DNA from: Neoarius graeffei
Lineage: Eukaryota; Chordata; Actinopteri; Siluriformes; Ariidae
Reading direction: 5' to 3'
NCBI RefSeq assembly: GCF_027579695.1
Contig: NC_083587.1
Location: 2,808,501-2,872,500 of the forward strand
Length of the DNA: 64,000 bases
The notes beneath the pieces are model-generated. The model made no database searches, had not been told where the DNA came from, and saw only the letters and a list, made by a program, of their open reading frames with translations. The translations under genes and the position numbers were made by a program. Shown here piece after piece: positions 1 through 10,836 of the stretch. Position 1 is the stretch's first letter; each line of letters opens with the position of its first letter.

Positions 1-1306
1 TTTCCAGTTTTCTAAACACATTTTTCCCCTGTGTTTCCCAAATGTAAACAAACACCATTAAAAACCAGTTTGACTTTACACAGGGAGAAACCTACCGCTG
101 TATTGTGTTTTGAATTTCTTTGCCGGAGTGCCCATTCAGAATCTTTTCAGTCACTATTGAAAGTCGCTCAGGTGGAAATACACGTTTCAAACAAAATGTT
201 ACTTCACGGTTGGCGGGATTCTCGCAATGCGGTGTGCGCATGATCAGAAGTGGAACGAAGTCTCACTACCACAAGATAACGCGCGATTTCATAAGACTCT
301 TTACTGGCTGTCTGTGCTTTCTGTGGTGTACAGTACATTTGTAAATGTTATGCGCTCTTTTATCATCATGGGAATTGATTATAGCTCTAAATAAATATTG
401 AAGTTTTTTTAAAGAATCCGTATAACTTTATTTGTACGCCCGTATACTACGTTTATTGAATCAAATCCGTATAAAATACGGACATTCCGTATAGGTTGAC
501 ATGTATGGTGACCAAAAGAAGACCGCCACCCTGCTTATCCTCACCCAGAGCGACAGGCTAAACACAAGCTTGACACTTACTGTGCAGTGAGCTCTTTGGG
601 ATGGCACGTCTGACTTTTGTTTGCAGATCATAGGAACTGCTCCATGTACCAGACATCGCTCAAATCCTTCTATGTGAATCTGCCTCACAAATGTATCTTT
701 TTCAAAATGTATGGAGCAGACACCAAACCGTCCTGTCGGCTTGAAGTTACCTCTCTTTGTTGGTACAATTCAAACCATTCATTCCGCAAGTGTGCTGCTG
801 ACTTTTGGGCTACAATGGATCAAAATTCTGCTTTTTTTTTAACGGCTACACTTGAACAGCCTTGAAGGACACCCCTTAGGAGGCATGCTTTGGTTTTAGT
901 TTTGTTGCAGAATAAATAAAAAAAAATCGTTAAAAACGTGCTCCAATTTGCAAAACAGACAAAGCCAGAAATGCCAACGAACTTTTAAGCATTTCGCATA
1001 TGATGTCACTTCTTTGAACGAACAGTAACTTACCAGGAATGCGTTCGTGTAATGGTGGACTCAAAGAGCCAAACTTCACCAAATAAACAGAACATGTTCC
1101 TGGTCTCGTATTAAAATACAATTTAGACAGTAAACTATCAAACATGTCTAGTTTTATCAGGTATAATTCCCAGGGGTAATATAATTTTCAGAAGACTGGC
1201 ACTTTAACAGAAACAAAGGGTTTGGGATGTGACAGCTTGCTTGACCAAAAGGAGCCTACAGTTGAGACAGCCTGTGCAATCAGAAACCACAAACAAAGGC
1301 TTCAGA
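1..1306. other. no gene recognised
   Basis: Only short open frames without recognisable domains occur here on either strand, and base composition is unremarkable. I see no repeat shared with the rest of the window. The stretch may be unique intergenic DNA or an old decayed repeat. Confidence 0.6.
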
Positions 1307-1377
1307 GGTTCCACTGAGATTTGAACTCAGATCACTGGAGTCAAAGTCCAGGGTGCTAGCCATTACACCATAGAACC
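1307..1377 (-). tRNA. tRNA-Gln (anticodon UUG)
   Basis: Read on the minus strand this 71-base stretch folds as a full cloverleaf. The acceptor stem GGTTCTA pairs with TGGAACC (one G-U pair), the D stem is GTGT/GCAC, the anticodon stem is CTGGA/TCCAG around CTTTGAC, and the T stem is CTGAG/CTCAG around TTCAAAT. Anticodon TTG reads Gln codon CAA. It matches the vertebrate tRNA-Gln consensus closely. No run of four T follows the 3' end within about 25 bases, so Pol III termination would have to occur further on. It could be a functional isolated gene or a young pseudogene. Confidence 0.85.
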
Positions 1378-1757
1378 AAGACATAGCTAAAAGCGTTGTT
1401 TTCACTGTCAAACCTTTGAATGATTATAATGAAATTCCAGCAGCACATGAACACGATTGAAGGTTTTACCTGAAATCGTCAACCTGTTGGAAAAAAAATT
1501 AAAGGAACCCTGGACTGCTGACTACATGGTTAATCATTCATTGTTGTTTGTATTAATTTCTAGTTTTGTAGTTTATCAATCAATGTCAACAGGCAATTGA
1601 TATTGTAACCACATGAAAATCTAGGTCAAAGGTCGCATGTCGTTGCACAAACTAAAACTTTATATTTTTACATCTAAAAATATAAAATACCTACTGATAT
1701 TGTAATATGTGGCAGATATTCACAACAAACTGAAAAAAAAAATTATCTGAATAGAAT
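1378..1757. other. no gene recognised
   Basis: AT-rich spacer between the tRNA-Gln and the left end of the Kolobok-type transposon. No open frame, repeat or RNA gene was recognised. Confidence 0.6.
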
Positions 1758-1761
1758 TTAA

Positions 1762-1776
1762 AGGACCCATGGCATG
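1762..1776 (+). repeat. left terminal inverted repeat of the Kolobok-type element
   Basis: AGGACCCATGGCATG, preceded by TTAA at 1758-1761. It pairs with the complement at 8011-8025 with two mismatches. Confidence 0.75.
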
Positions 1777-2074
1777 GTGGTTTGTTGATGCTTTAAATGG
1801 GCTCGTGGAGGTTTCTGGATGTTATATCTGCAGCCTTTCTTGAAATGAACCCTCGGCACGTAGATATAGCCTCCTGGGAGAAAACCCCATTTCAGCCCTT
1901 TTCCCAGTGCGTCGTTTTGCTAATGAGAAGCATGGAGGCGGGGAAGGGTAGAGGGTGGGGGCAGGTCTTATCATTAATATTCATGACATGTAAACGTGTT
2001 ACCTCTGATTGGCTAACAGCACTGTGACGCTACCTCCAGTGGGTCAGAACAAGCGGATGGGGGTGTCTTACTAT

Positions 2075-2228
2075 TGTAGTGTTAGGTATACTAAGGGGGA
2101 ACCTTTGTATTGTAACCTGGGGGACCGGAAGGGGGAGTTCAATAATAAAAGGTACACCAGTACCAACGGGACACGTGTGTTGTGGTCTCTGACTGAATTA
2201 TAATAATATTGGCACGGCCAACTAAACA
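2075..2228 (+). repeat. 5' LTR of the mag-like element
   Basis: 154 bp, starting TGTAGTG and ending AAACA. It contains an AATAAAA signal in its middle. Paired with 6770-6923. Confidence 0.93.
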
Positions 2229-2449
2229 TGGTGTCAGAAGATAAGTCAGATGCTTAATATGTTTAATAAGTTGTAGTGTACCAGTGTTTAGATAGGTAGA
2301 GCGTGCTGTTTTGGAGTGCACTTTTCACGCGAGTCGCTCGCATCAACGAGGAAGTGAACCCTCTATGCTAGATGAGAAATTAGCATACCCGACACGGCGG
2401 CAGCATGGCTCATTACTGAGTTTCTCTTCCCGAGAAGTTTTCGTTCAAG

Positions 2450-3250
2450 GTGGAAGACTGGACGAAATGGATCAAAAGATTCAAAAGATTTCGCATCGCT
2501 TCTGGATTAGAGGAAGATGAGGAAAATCAGGTGAATGCATTGATTTACTTGATGGGGGAAGAAGCAGAGGACATTTTACTTTCCCTGCACCTAACTCCTG
2601 CAGAGGCAAAGGAATATGAGACAGTTAAAAACAAATTGGATGGTCACTTTATAGCTCGCAGGAATGTTATAATCGAGAGGGCAAGATTCAATATGACACA
2701 ACAAGAAGTTGGCGAGTCTGTAGACAGCTTTTACACCGCACTGCATTGCCTCGCAGAACACTGCAGATACGGTGCTTTGCACAATTAAATGGTGAGGGAT
2801 AGTCTTGTCGTGGGACTGAGAGACAAGAAGTTGTCAGAACAATTGCAACTGGACTCTAGACTAACGCTAGAGATGGCAATTGACAAAGCACGACAGAGTG
2901 AAAGCGTCAAAAAGCAGCTTGCAATGCTGAATACGAACTTTAAAGCAGAAACATGCAATACGCAGGTGGACAGTGTGCAATCGCGCAGCGCCAGCACCGC
3001 GGGCTTCAGGAAGAAGCAGCAAAAGAGTAAACAGATGTCTCAAAAGACAAGTCAGGATAAACATTCACAGTGCACGAGATGCGGAGACCCTCGAGGGCAT
3101 CATCCTCAGCAATGCCCAGCGAAAGACACTGTGTGTAACCAATGCAAAAAGAAAGGACATTATGCTCGAGTGTGCAAAACAAAAAAGAGACAAGGAGTGA
3201 ATGTAGCCGCTGTGGCTGAGTACTGTGATGAGAACAGCGACGAGGATGTT
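2450..3250 (+). pseudogene. gag region of the mag-like element (fossil)
   Basis: Capsid-like helical sequence is followed by two CCHC-type zinc knuckles (about 3080-3170; CTRCGD and CNQCKKKGHYARVC are recognisable), as in mag-type gypsy Gag. Nucleic-acid binding within a virus-like particle is the family role. Confidence 0.85.
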
Positions 3251-3289
3251 GCGTTTTTAGGCTCTGTGTCCAAGAATGCAGAGGCCAGT

Positions 3290-3580
3290 CCATGGATGAC
3301 TGAAGTGAAAGTGGACAACCACAAGACAATGTTTAAAATAGACACTGGAGCTGACATTACAGCAGTCCCAGAACAATTGTACGTCCAAGGCCAGTTCAGC
3401 AAGCTGGTCAGAGCAACAAAGTTTCTCTATGGACCAGGAGGGATACCTTTAAAGCTGAAAGGAAAATTCGCAGCCACCCTCAGCAACAGCAAGCATAGCA
3501 CACGTGAGGAGGTGTATGTTGTGGAAGGACTACGCACACCACTCCTCAGTGGAGCAGCTGCCATGATACTTCATCTGGTC
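3290..3580 (+). pseudogene. protease region of the mag-like element (fossil)
   Basis: Aspartic protease with active-site motif KIDTGADITAVP near 3335-3370. The family role is cleavage of the Gag-Pol polyprotein. Confidence 0.85.
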
Positions 3581-3679
3581 ACCAGAGTAAACAACATCAG
3601 CCTAGACAGCACAGAGACTGTGAAAAGAGAGTTCCCAAAGCTTTTCTCTGGACTAGGGAAAATGGAGGGGGAGTACACC

Positions 3680-4980
3680 ATCATACTGAAGCCAGGTGCA
3701 AAGCCTTTTTCCCTCTCCACGCCACGTCGCATATCGCTCCCTCTCATGCCAAAGGTCAAAGAGGAGCTGAGCCGTATGGAGCAGCAAGGAGTGATTTCGA
3801 AGGTGGAGGAGCCTACAGCATGGTGTGCACCCATGGTCGTGGTGCCCAAGAGCACAGGGAAAGTCAGAATCTGTACAGACCTCACAGAGCTGAACAAGTC
3901 AGTGTTGAGGGAGAAACATCCTTTGCCATCCGTCGAACACACATTAGGACAGCTTGCCGGCGCCAGGGTTTTCTCAAAACTTGACGCCAAATCAGGATTC
4001 TGGCAGATTCCGCTCTCCAAAGAGTCCTCTCTCCTCACCACGTTCATCACACCGTTTGGGCGGTATTGCTACAATCGCCTGTGTTTTGGAATCTCTTCTG
4101 CCCCAGAACACTTCCAAAAGCACATGTCTCGCACCCTGGAAGGACTGGAAGGTGTTCTGTGTCAGATGGACGACGTGCTCATCTGGGGTGCGACACAGAA
4201 AGAGCACGACGAGAGGCTGAGGAAGGCATTGACGCGACTGCAGGAGGCCGGAGTGACACTCAATGACAAGTGTGAATTCACAAAGAGCAGGATAAAGTTC
4301 CTGGGACAAGTCATTGAGGCCACTGGAGTCAGCGCTGACCCTGACAAGGTGAGCGCTGTGAAAGTCATGGCAGAGCCCAGCAATGTCAGTGAGGTTAGGC
4401 GCTTCCTGGGAATGACCAACCACCTGGGTAAATTCCTGCCTCATCTAGCAGAGAAAACGCGTCCTCTCCGAGACCTGTTGAGGAAGTCCAACATGTGGGC
4501 CTGAGGGCCCCAGCAGCAACAAGCCTTCGACAAAATCAAGGAAGAGCTGACAACACCACCGGGTCTCGCCCTATATGACCCGAATGCAGACACGCTCGTC
4601 TCAGCGGATTCATTGTCTTATGGCATGGGGGCCGTTCTTCTACAGCGAAAAAATGGAGCAGACTGGAAGCCGGTAGCGTACGCTTCAAGAGCCCTGAGCA
4701 ACACCGAACAGCGGTACGCTCAAATTGAAAAGGAAGCTTTAGCTACTGCCTGGGCCTGCGAGAGGTTTGCTGAGTTCCTGATAGGGAAAGAGTTCCATGT
4801 AGGAACAGATCACAAGCCCTTAGTTCCCTTGTTAGGCTCAAAGAGTCTGGACGAACTGCCACCTCGCATACAGCGCCTACGTATGCGGCTCATGAGATTC
4901 TCTTACACCATCTCACATGTGCCAGGCAAGAGCATTGCCACCGCTGATGTGCTCTCCAGAGCACCAGTCCATAGCACAGC
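3680..4980 (+). pseudogene. reverse transcriptase and RNase H region (fossil)
   Basis: RT motifs FSKLDAKSGFWQIPL and QMDDVLIW (a variant of the YXDD box) are visible, followed by RNase H with the DHKPL segment and a VPGKS..TADVLSR end. The order RT then RNase H then integrase is the standard Ty3/gypsy order. Confidence 0.88.
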
Positions 4981-5229
4981 TGATGGACTGCAGGAGGAAG
5001 AGGTGAATTTGTATGTGAACTCTGTCGTTGCAAACCTGCCTGCAACAGAAAGGAGACTTGAAGAAATACAGACACATCAGGACAAAGACACTCTAGTCCA
5101 CACACTGAAAACATACTGCAAGGAGGGCTGGCCAGATAAATTCTCCATCCAACCAGCATTCCAGCCCTATCTGCCCTTCTCAGGTGAGCTGACAGTTCAT
5201 GACGGTCTGCTACTCTACGGCTGTAGAAT

Positions 5230-6337
5230 AGTAATCCCAGCATCGCTTAGAGCAGACATTCTACAGAAACTGCACGAGGGCCACTTGGGAATCACAAAAT
5301 GTAGGGAGAGGGCCAAGCAGTCCGTTTGGTGGCCAGGCCTCAGCAAAGACCTGACACAACTGATTGAGAGCTGTGACACATGCAGCCGTGAGAGAGTCAA
5401 CTTCAAAGAAACGCTGCAACCCACAGACTTTCCGGTAAGACCATGGTCCACTGTTGGTGCAGACCTGTTTCAGACAAATAGCAATAGACATTACCTTGTC
5501 ATTGTGGACTATTTTTCAAGATTTTTTGAAGTAGCCAAACTCACCCATACCACATCTGAGGCCGTGATAGAGCAATTCAAATCCATCTTCGCGCGTCATG
5601 GCATACCAGACGTGGTGTGCTCAGACAATGGGCCACAATTTGCATCTGAGCACTTCAGGAAATTCGCACAAGAGTGGGGCTTCGACCATGTGACGTCCAG
5701 TCCCCACTTCCCTCAGAGCAACGGGGAGGTGGAGCGGGCCATTAGGACAATCAAAGCACTTCTAAAGAAGTCCAGTGATCCTTACCTTGCTCTCATGGCC
5801 TACCGCGCCGCTCCTCTTGCAAATGGACACAGTCCTGCCGAGCTCCTCATGGGCAGAAAAATTCGAACACCTGTCCCTGTCATCCCATCCCAGCTTAAAC
5901 CAGGCTGGACTGACATGGACAATCTGAGGAGAACTGAACTGAGATACAAAAAGAAGCAGAAAGAGAACTACAATCGTCGCCACAGAGCACACAACATGCC
6001 ACCCCTGCAGGAAGGTGACCACGTCTGGGTCAAAGACATCCTGGAGAGGGGCACTGTGGTGTCTCATGCGGGCATGCCACGGTCCTATATGATCGAGACA
6101 CCAAGGGGCACTCTGCGACGGAACCGATACCATCTGTCACTCACCCCTACAGCACCAGCAGCTCCCACAATTCTATCGTCAGGCACACAGGGAGAAGACA
6201 CACCAGCAGGCGTGAACACACCTGCCGCGCCAGCGTCTGGGGGTGATTCTGGTCAGCAGACACTGCCAACAGGAAGACGTGTCGCCACCAGAGTCAGAGT
6301 ACCTCCCGTGTACCTGAAGGACTATGTTTGCACTTAG
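5230..6337 (+). pseudogene. integrase region of the mag-like element (fossil)
   Basis: An HHCC zinc domain (HEGHLGITKC ... CDTCSR) is followed by the DDE catalytic core (GADLF, CSDNGPQF, NGEVER) and a C-terminal tail rich in Ala, Pro and Gly. The tail ends shortly before the 3' non-coding stretch and the 3' LTR. Confidence 0.88.
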
Positions 6338-6769
6338 GCTAGAGGTTTGAAAAAAAAAAAGAGGAAAACAGGAAAAGTAATGAAAAGAAATGTTTGTAAA
6401 AAAAAAGTGTTTATGTTGACAGTTGATGATGTTGAATGTGTTTACTTTCAACCTGATGATTTATTTCAGATTTATGTTTACAAAAAGGTTAAAGAATGTT
6501 TACATTTATGGTGAGGACCATTTTGACATTTGAATTAGATGTTATAATACAGTTAATAGCAGTAGGTTAAGGGCATTATCAGTAAAATGTTACTTAAATG
6601 AGATAAATGGAAGTTTAATGCATTTTAAAATGGGTTATGTTTGAGTAATGATTTAAGGTAAAATAGTCAGAGGAAGTGTATAACTTTTTGTTGAGATTCT
6701 TAACATCAGTAAGAGCTTTATGTTTATTCTGTCTGCTCATTGACAGCATCTCCTAGTCAGAAAGGGGGA

Positions 6770-6923
6770 TGTAGTGTTAGGTATACTAAGGGGGAACCTT
6801 TGTATTGTAACCTGGGGGACCAGAAGGGGGAGTTCAATAATAAAAGGTACACCAGTACCAACGGGACATGCGCGTTGTGGTCTCTGACTGAATTATAATA
6901 ATATTGGCATGGCCAACTAAACA
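6770..6923 (+). repeat. 3' LTR of the mag-like element
   Basis: 154 bp, preceded by the purine tract AAAGGGGGA and followed by ACTAT, the target duplication. It differs from the 5' copy at about five sites. Confidence 0.93.
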
Positions 6924-7120
6924 ACTATGGCGAGAGAGAAGGAACAAACCGCGAAGGGAAAAATACCACGCGCTGACGTCATTAAGGTGCGACGTGAGGA
7001 AATAAAATAAATTCAACAAATGTTTGGGTTTTTACTGAACAAACAAACAAATAAAATGAACGAGTGACTTAAAAAAAAGAATGTGGGTGTCTTTGTAAAA
7101 ACTGTTTTGATTGGCTATTA

Positions 7121-7428
7121 TAACAGAGCATGCTGCATGCTTTTTGGTTTTGTAGCGCAGAGTACCTGGCTAACTGCAGGAAGCAGTTAGCTGCACAGCT
7201 AATGTAGCCATTGCAAGGCTAACGCACCGATTTTAAAACACGGCAAAACATAAGCTCATAAGTTACAGTCAATTTCCAGACTAAACTCAGTTTAACAGAG
7301 CATGCTGCATGCTTTTTGGTTTTGTAGCGCAGAGTACCTGGCTAACTGCAGGAAGCAGTTAGCTGCACAGCTAATGTAGCCATTGCAAGGCTAACGTGGC
7401 ACCGATTTTAAAACATGGCAAAACGACT
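7121..7428 (+). repeat. 172-bp imperfect tandem duplication
   Basis: The segment starting TAACAGAGCATGCTGCATGC at 7121 recurs at 7293 with very few changes. The second copy stops after about 136 bp. It lies inside the Kolobok-type element, downstream (on the minus strand) of the THAP exon. Confidence 0.85.
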
Positions 7429-7446
7429 TAACAGTTATACACTTAC

Positions 7447-7746
7447 TTGTTCGGTGTTTGTGGCTGATGCGGCAGGGATGCTTGGTACGGACCCAGGCTT
7501 CAGTGACAGCTGATGTGCAAAACCTGTCCTGTACTGTCCCAAGTTGTGGAAACATTCCTCAGGAAAATGCTTCCGACAAACATACACCGTCTTAGGTAGA
7601 CTCGACGGCGTATTATTGAAGTAAATAAAATTAAGCCACTGTGTCTTCAGGGGTTCTCCCGTCGGCAGTAAAAACAGACTCTTTTCTGTGTTGTCACATC
7701 CATGTACAGCGCAATTTCCATGTTTCGCTCGCTTAGGTGATGCCAT
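7447..7746 (-). CDS. THAP-type zinc finger exon with 5' splice site
   Basis: This is the first coding exon of a THAP-domain protein, about 100 codons from a Met at 7746. The C2CH layout is visible: Cys pair in NCAVHGC near residues 12-17, Trp in KTQWLNF near residue 37, CRKHF near residue 58, and a KPGSVPSI tail comparable to the LKPxAVPSLF end of THAP domains. THAP domains bind DNA. The frame ends at GAACAA followed by a perfect donor GTAAGT (7441-7446), so the gene was spliced. No following exon is seen before the gypsy element or the left end. Its position inside a TTAA-flanked transposon suggests the N-terminal exon of a Kolobok transposase. A captured host THAP exon is the alternative. 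Confidence 0.7.
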
Positions 7747-8010
7747 GTTGTTGTGTCCTCTATGGTCTCCTCACTACAACTGGGCAGGCAATCCATACAG
7801 TGGGTGGGAATCCAGAGGGGGGGCGTGGGGATCATCTCCCTTGCTGACGTAGTAAAGGGAAGAGTTTATCAACGTGCCGTTTTGACGTGCCATTCTCAAA
7901 TGTTGGACATAGTTTGGTTTACACATTATGAAATTTCTAGCCACTGGGGTGGCTTAAGAAGGTCAGAGGAACTCATTTTAACGTTAAAAAACCTCAGAAA
8001 GTGAAAATTT

Positions 8011-8025
8011 CATGCCATGAGACCT
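8011..8025 (-). repeat. right terminal inverted repeat of the Kolobok-type element
   Basis: Reads AGGTCTCATGGCATG on the minus strand and is followed on the plus strand by TTAA at 8026-8029, the matching target duplication. Confidence 0.75.
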
Positions 8026-8029
8026 TTAA

Positions 8030-8277
8030 AAATCTGAATATTCCAAGCATGCAATTTTTTACAGGCTAAGCATTTAATTCTGATCTAATTTTATTTATTG
8101 CAGTAGAACTCCAAATACTCTCGAAGCATTCTATTCCAAAAGTTTTCAAGCTTATTTTTGCAAAGGCATGCTAGCTGAAGCTTCCATTTTCACTCACATG
8201 CTGCAAAACTCCTTACAAGCTTTCACCAGACACAGACCATGAAACCCATGGCCCATTAATAACCCACAATAACAAAT
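8030..8277. other. no gene recognised
   Basis: Short spacer right of the Kolobok-type element. Nothing recognisable. Confidence 0.5.
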
Positions 8278-8359
8278 ATCAGAAGTGGGATTCAAACCCA
8301 CACCACCAAAAAAGACTGCAATCTAAACACAGCACCTTCGACCACTCAAAATCTCAGTT
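8278..8359 (-). pseudogene. tRNA-Leu pseudogene
   Basis: On the minus strand the sequence follows the vertebrate tRNA-Leu(CAG) consensus through GAGTGGTC, the anticodon arm, a long variable arm and GTGGGTTTGAATCCCACTTCTGA. Most differences are C-to-T or G-to-A changes at former CpG sites, including one that turns anticodon CAG into TAG. The 5' acceptor strand no longer pairs well. The pattern is that of an old methylated tRNA gene decaying by deamination. Confidence 0.6.
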
Positions 8360-8400
8360 ACACTTAACCAGGGCTGCCAACTTTTCAAAATTCCTTGGAG

Positions 8401-8405
8401 TGAGA

Positions 8406-8436
<31 letters not shown>

Positions 8437-8449
8437 TTTGGGGGGGGGT
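8401..8449 (+). repeat. (TTTA)n, poly-T and poly-G simple repeat
   Basis: Seven or so TTTA units run into a T tract and then nine or so G. Simple sequence with no coding potential. Confidence 0.9.
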
Positions 8450-8476
8450 GTTGATGGCAAAATTTTTCTGGCTTTT

Positions 8477-8716
8477 AAGTTTTGGCTTAAAAGCCCCCAC
8501 ACTAGAAAACTACAGATGACTGCCAATTTTCCTGTAGCCCTATAGACCTGTGTTTCAGATTTAAAGGCAAGTTCATGTTTGAAAATATTTCATCAGCTAA
8601 GCCTAAACACCTTCTGAATTGAAACTAAATGTTAAGTTTTTAATAACTGTTGCAAAAATAAGATTGTCCCTCGCTGACTATTCATTATGCATTTAAGGGC
8701 TTTCCCCACCACTGGG
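8477..8716 (+). repeat. 240-bp direct repeat, copy 1
   Basis: The stretch from AAGTTTTGGCTTAAAAGCCC to CCCCACCACTGGG recurs nearly unchanged at 8965-9204. I count only a handful of differences. Origin unknown; no TIR or tail is evident. Confidence 0.85.
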
Positions 8717-8964
8717 GAAGAGGGCAAGTGGGTAAGTGGGAATTTTGTATTCAGTTTGATATTCACTTGTCCCCCTGAATTCTGGTGTTTTGTTTGTGGG
8801 TCGTCTAGCTGGAGATGGACAATGGGGGAGGGGGGTGTTGAGATTTTGGATTTAGTAGATGTTCCTGCATTCTGGTGGATTTTTGGAGTGGCCTGCTGTG
8901 CCATACCTACATTCTTACACACCCTGACTTGCCAGGCCTTCAGCTTGTGGCCAACAAAAGCACC

Positions 8965-9204
8965 AAGTTTTGGCTTAAAAGCCCCCACACTAGAAAATTA
9001 CAGATGACTGCCAATGTTCCTGTAGCCATATAGACCTGTGTTTCAGATTTAAAGGCAAGTTCATGTTTGAAAATATTTCATCAGCTAAGCCTAAACACCT
9101 TCTGAATTGAAACTAAATGTTAAGTTTTTAATAACTGTTGCAAAAATAAGATTGTCCCTCACTGACTATTCATTATGCATTTAAGGGCTTTCCCCACCAC
9201 TGGG
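8965..9204 (+). repeat. 240-bp direct repeat, copy 2
   Basis: Second copy of 8477-8716, with a 248-bp spacer between the copies. Together they look like a tandem duplication of a 488-bp unit whose second copy is cut short. Confidence 0.85.
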
Positions 9205-10802
9205 TTCAGCAGAAGATTGGCATGGGGAAAAATATCAACAGCAAAAGAACAAATAAAATGCTTAAACAGTAAGCAAAATGTGCATGTGCTACAAGAAACA
9301 TTAAAATGATTAAGTTTGAACAGTATTGAAACACAAAAAGCTGAACCTTGGCCATAGGTAGGAATGTGCACACAAAGTTGGGCTTAAAAATGTTGGTCAT
9401 ACTTAAATAAGCTATATTAATATATTTCTTATTAATTTATTTCTTATCGATGTTTCTTATTAGTAATAGAGCATTCGTCAGGGCCTGTTATCTGACAAAT
9501 ATTCTCTATCTGTCTTGCCCTCTTTGAAACCCTGTCTCCTCAGTATATTGTTCTCTGTCTTTTTTTTTTATTATTCACAAGTTCAAGTTCTTTGATATTA
9601 CAGGTGACCATGCTTTATTTACTTTAACTGAGCAATTACATACATCATAAATAATTACAAATAAATACCCTGTAAATAAACAATAGGTATGGTGGCTAAT
9701 GGCTCTTCTTGCATTTGTAATATTATCTCTTACTTGCTTTATTTTACAACATTTCCAGTATGGCTTCAAATAAAGTCATAAAGTATGATAACATACAGTA
9801 AACAAACTAAAAATGCACCTTAATAAACATGTGCTAAGGAGGTGCTCTCCCATGCTGCTTGTTGGGGAAGATAGAGGCTATGGCACGGCAGTAGGTCTAT
9901 AATGATTTAGCATGCCTAGTACACAGCTCTCAATATGGCATTAAATATTTTCACAACACTTATAGGCTAAAACAATTAAGAAACTTTATATAAGTTCATA
10001 ATTATGCCAGTAACACCACACAGGTATGACATCAGAGGTATGGCATGTGAAGACAATCAAATGCGTGTCTCACACGCTCATTGCGTGAGAGTTGGCAACC
10101 CAGACTTAGCACTGGGTCAGGTTAGTGACATTGTACTGGAGGTGCAGAAAGCTGGTATAGGGTAAGGTGGCCTGGGCCAATCTCTTCCACCTTTACTAGC
10201 CATTGCACACAGGCAGAGAGAGAGAGAGAGAAAGAAAGAAAAGGAAAAAGGGGTGGGGTGTTGTGTGATCTGTCTAAGGAGAAAGTAGGGGAAATAATTA
10301 CTGCAGACTAACAGTCCAGTTGCTTGTTGAGCATGGAGAAAACCAAGAAATGGGGAAAAGAAAGGCCCAGCAAAGAAATCATTTTTTTCTTTACTTTTTT
10401 TTAACAAGACAATTCCTAGATCTACTACAATACCATGTGAACAGATAAAACAGAAAAAGCTCTATTCCCACTCATTACTTTAGAAAGTTCATTCATCATC
10501 TTTATTTAAAGAGCACATCAAACAAGAAAGCCTCTTCATTGTTTTTAGAACAAGGAACTATTCCCTATACTAAAAAACTGTTTAATAAAAAAAATCCTCA
10601 GTTAGAGAACACACGAAATATTAAAGCAATAAAAACAAACACTACACTTGACCTTAACCAAAAGACTGAAAACCAATAACTTACTCCACTCAATGGCTTT
10701 AAATATACCACTTCCAATTATTAAAATCCAGAAAGGTAAACACAGCTAGACTCCGCCCCCAACAGCTGGATCCTTTTGACTTTTGAAGAGAGACATCGCT
10801 TT

Positions 10803-10803
<1 letters not shown>
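9205..10803. other. no gene recognised
   Basis: AT-rich DNA with short unsupported frames on both strands. A GA-rich patch occurs near 10215-10250. No transposon ends, RNA genes or protein domains were recognised. Confidence 0.6.

Positions 10804-10836
<33 letters not shown>
10804..10836 (+). repeat. (GT)n microsatellite
   Basis: About 16 uninterrupted GT dinucleotides. Confidence 0.95.

Larger units (their letters stand above)
2075..6923 (+). mobile_element. Ty3/gypsy LTR element, mag-like, short LTRs
   Basis: The 4.85-kb element is bounded by two 154-bp LTRs and by the 5-bp target duplication ACTAT (2070-2074 and 6924-6928). The LTRs differ at about five positions by eye (about 3%), so the insertion is fairly recent. 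A TGGTGTCAGAAG-type primer binding site follows the 5' LTR and a purine tract AAAGGGGGA precedes the 3' LTR. Gag with two zinc knuckles, protease, reverse transcriptase, RNase H and integrase follow in the usual Ty3/gypsy order. The protein resembles the K02A2.6-like (mag/SURL) lineage. It is a fossil with a small number of breaks (one or two in pol). It sits inside the Kolobok-type transposon. Confidence 0.93.
1762..8025 (-). mobile_element. Kolobok-type DNA transposon, split by a gypsy element
   Basis: Terminal inverted repeats AGGACCCATGGCATG (1762-1776) and its near complement (8011-8025) match at 13 of 15 positions. TTAA lies directly outside both ends (1758-1761 and 8026-8029). TTAA duplications, a 5' AGG terminus and a THAP-domain protein are hallmarks of the Kolobok superfamily, and a THAP exon lies on the minus strand near the right end. 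Removing the nested gypsy element leaves about 1.4 kb, much too short for a full transposase gene, so this is an internally deleted non-autonomous copy that kept its first coding exon. piggyBac also uses TTAA but has no THAP exon. Confidence 0.75.

Noticed and set aside
1757-8030. piggyBac identity for the TTAA-flanked element
   Set aside because: The TIRs do not begin with CCC-type ends and the coding exon is a THAP domain, which fits Kolobok better.
8632-8988. 118-codon minus-strand open frame across the 240-bp repeat
   Set aside because: No domain, low-complexity composition, and part of it is shared with the repeat's second copy, where the frame differs.
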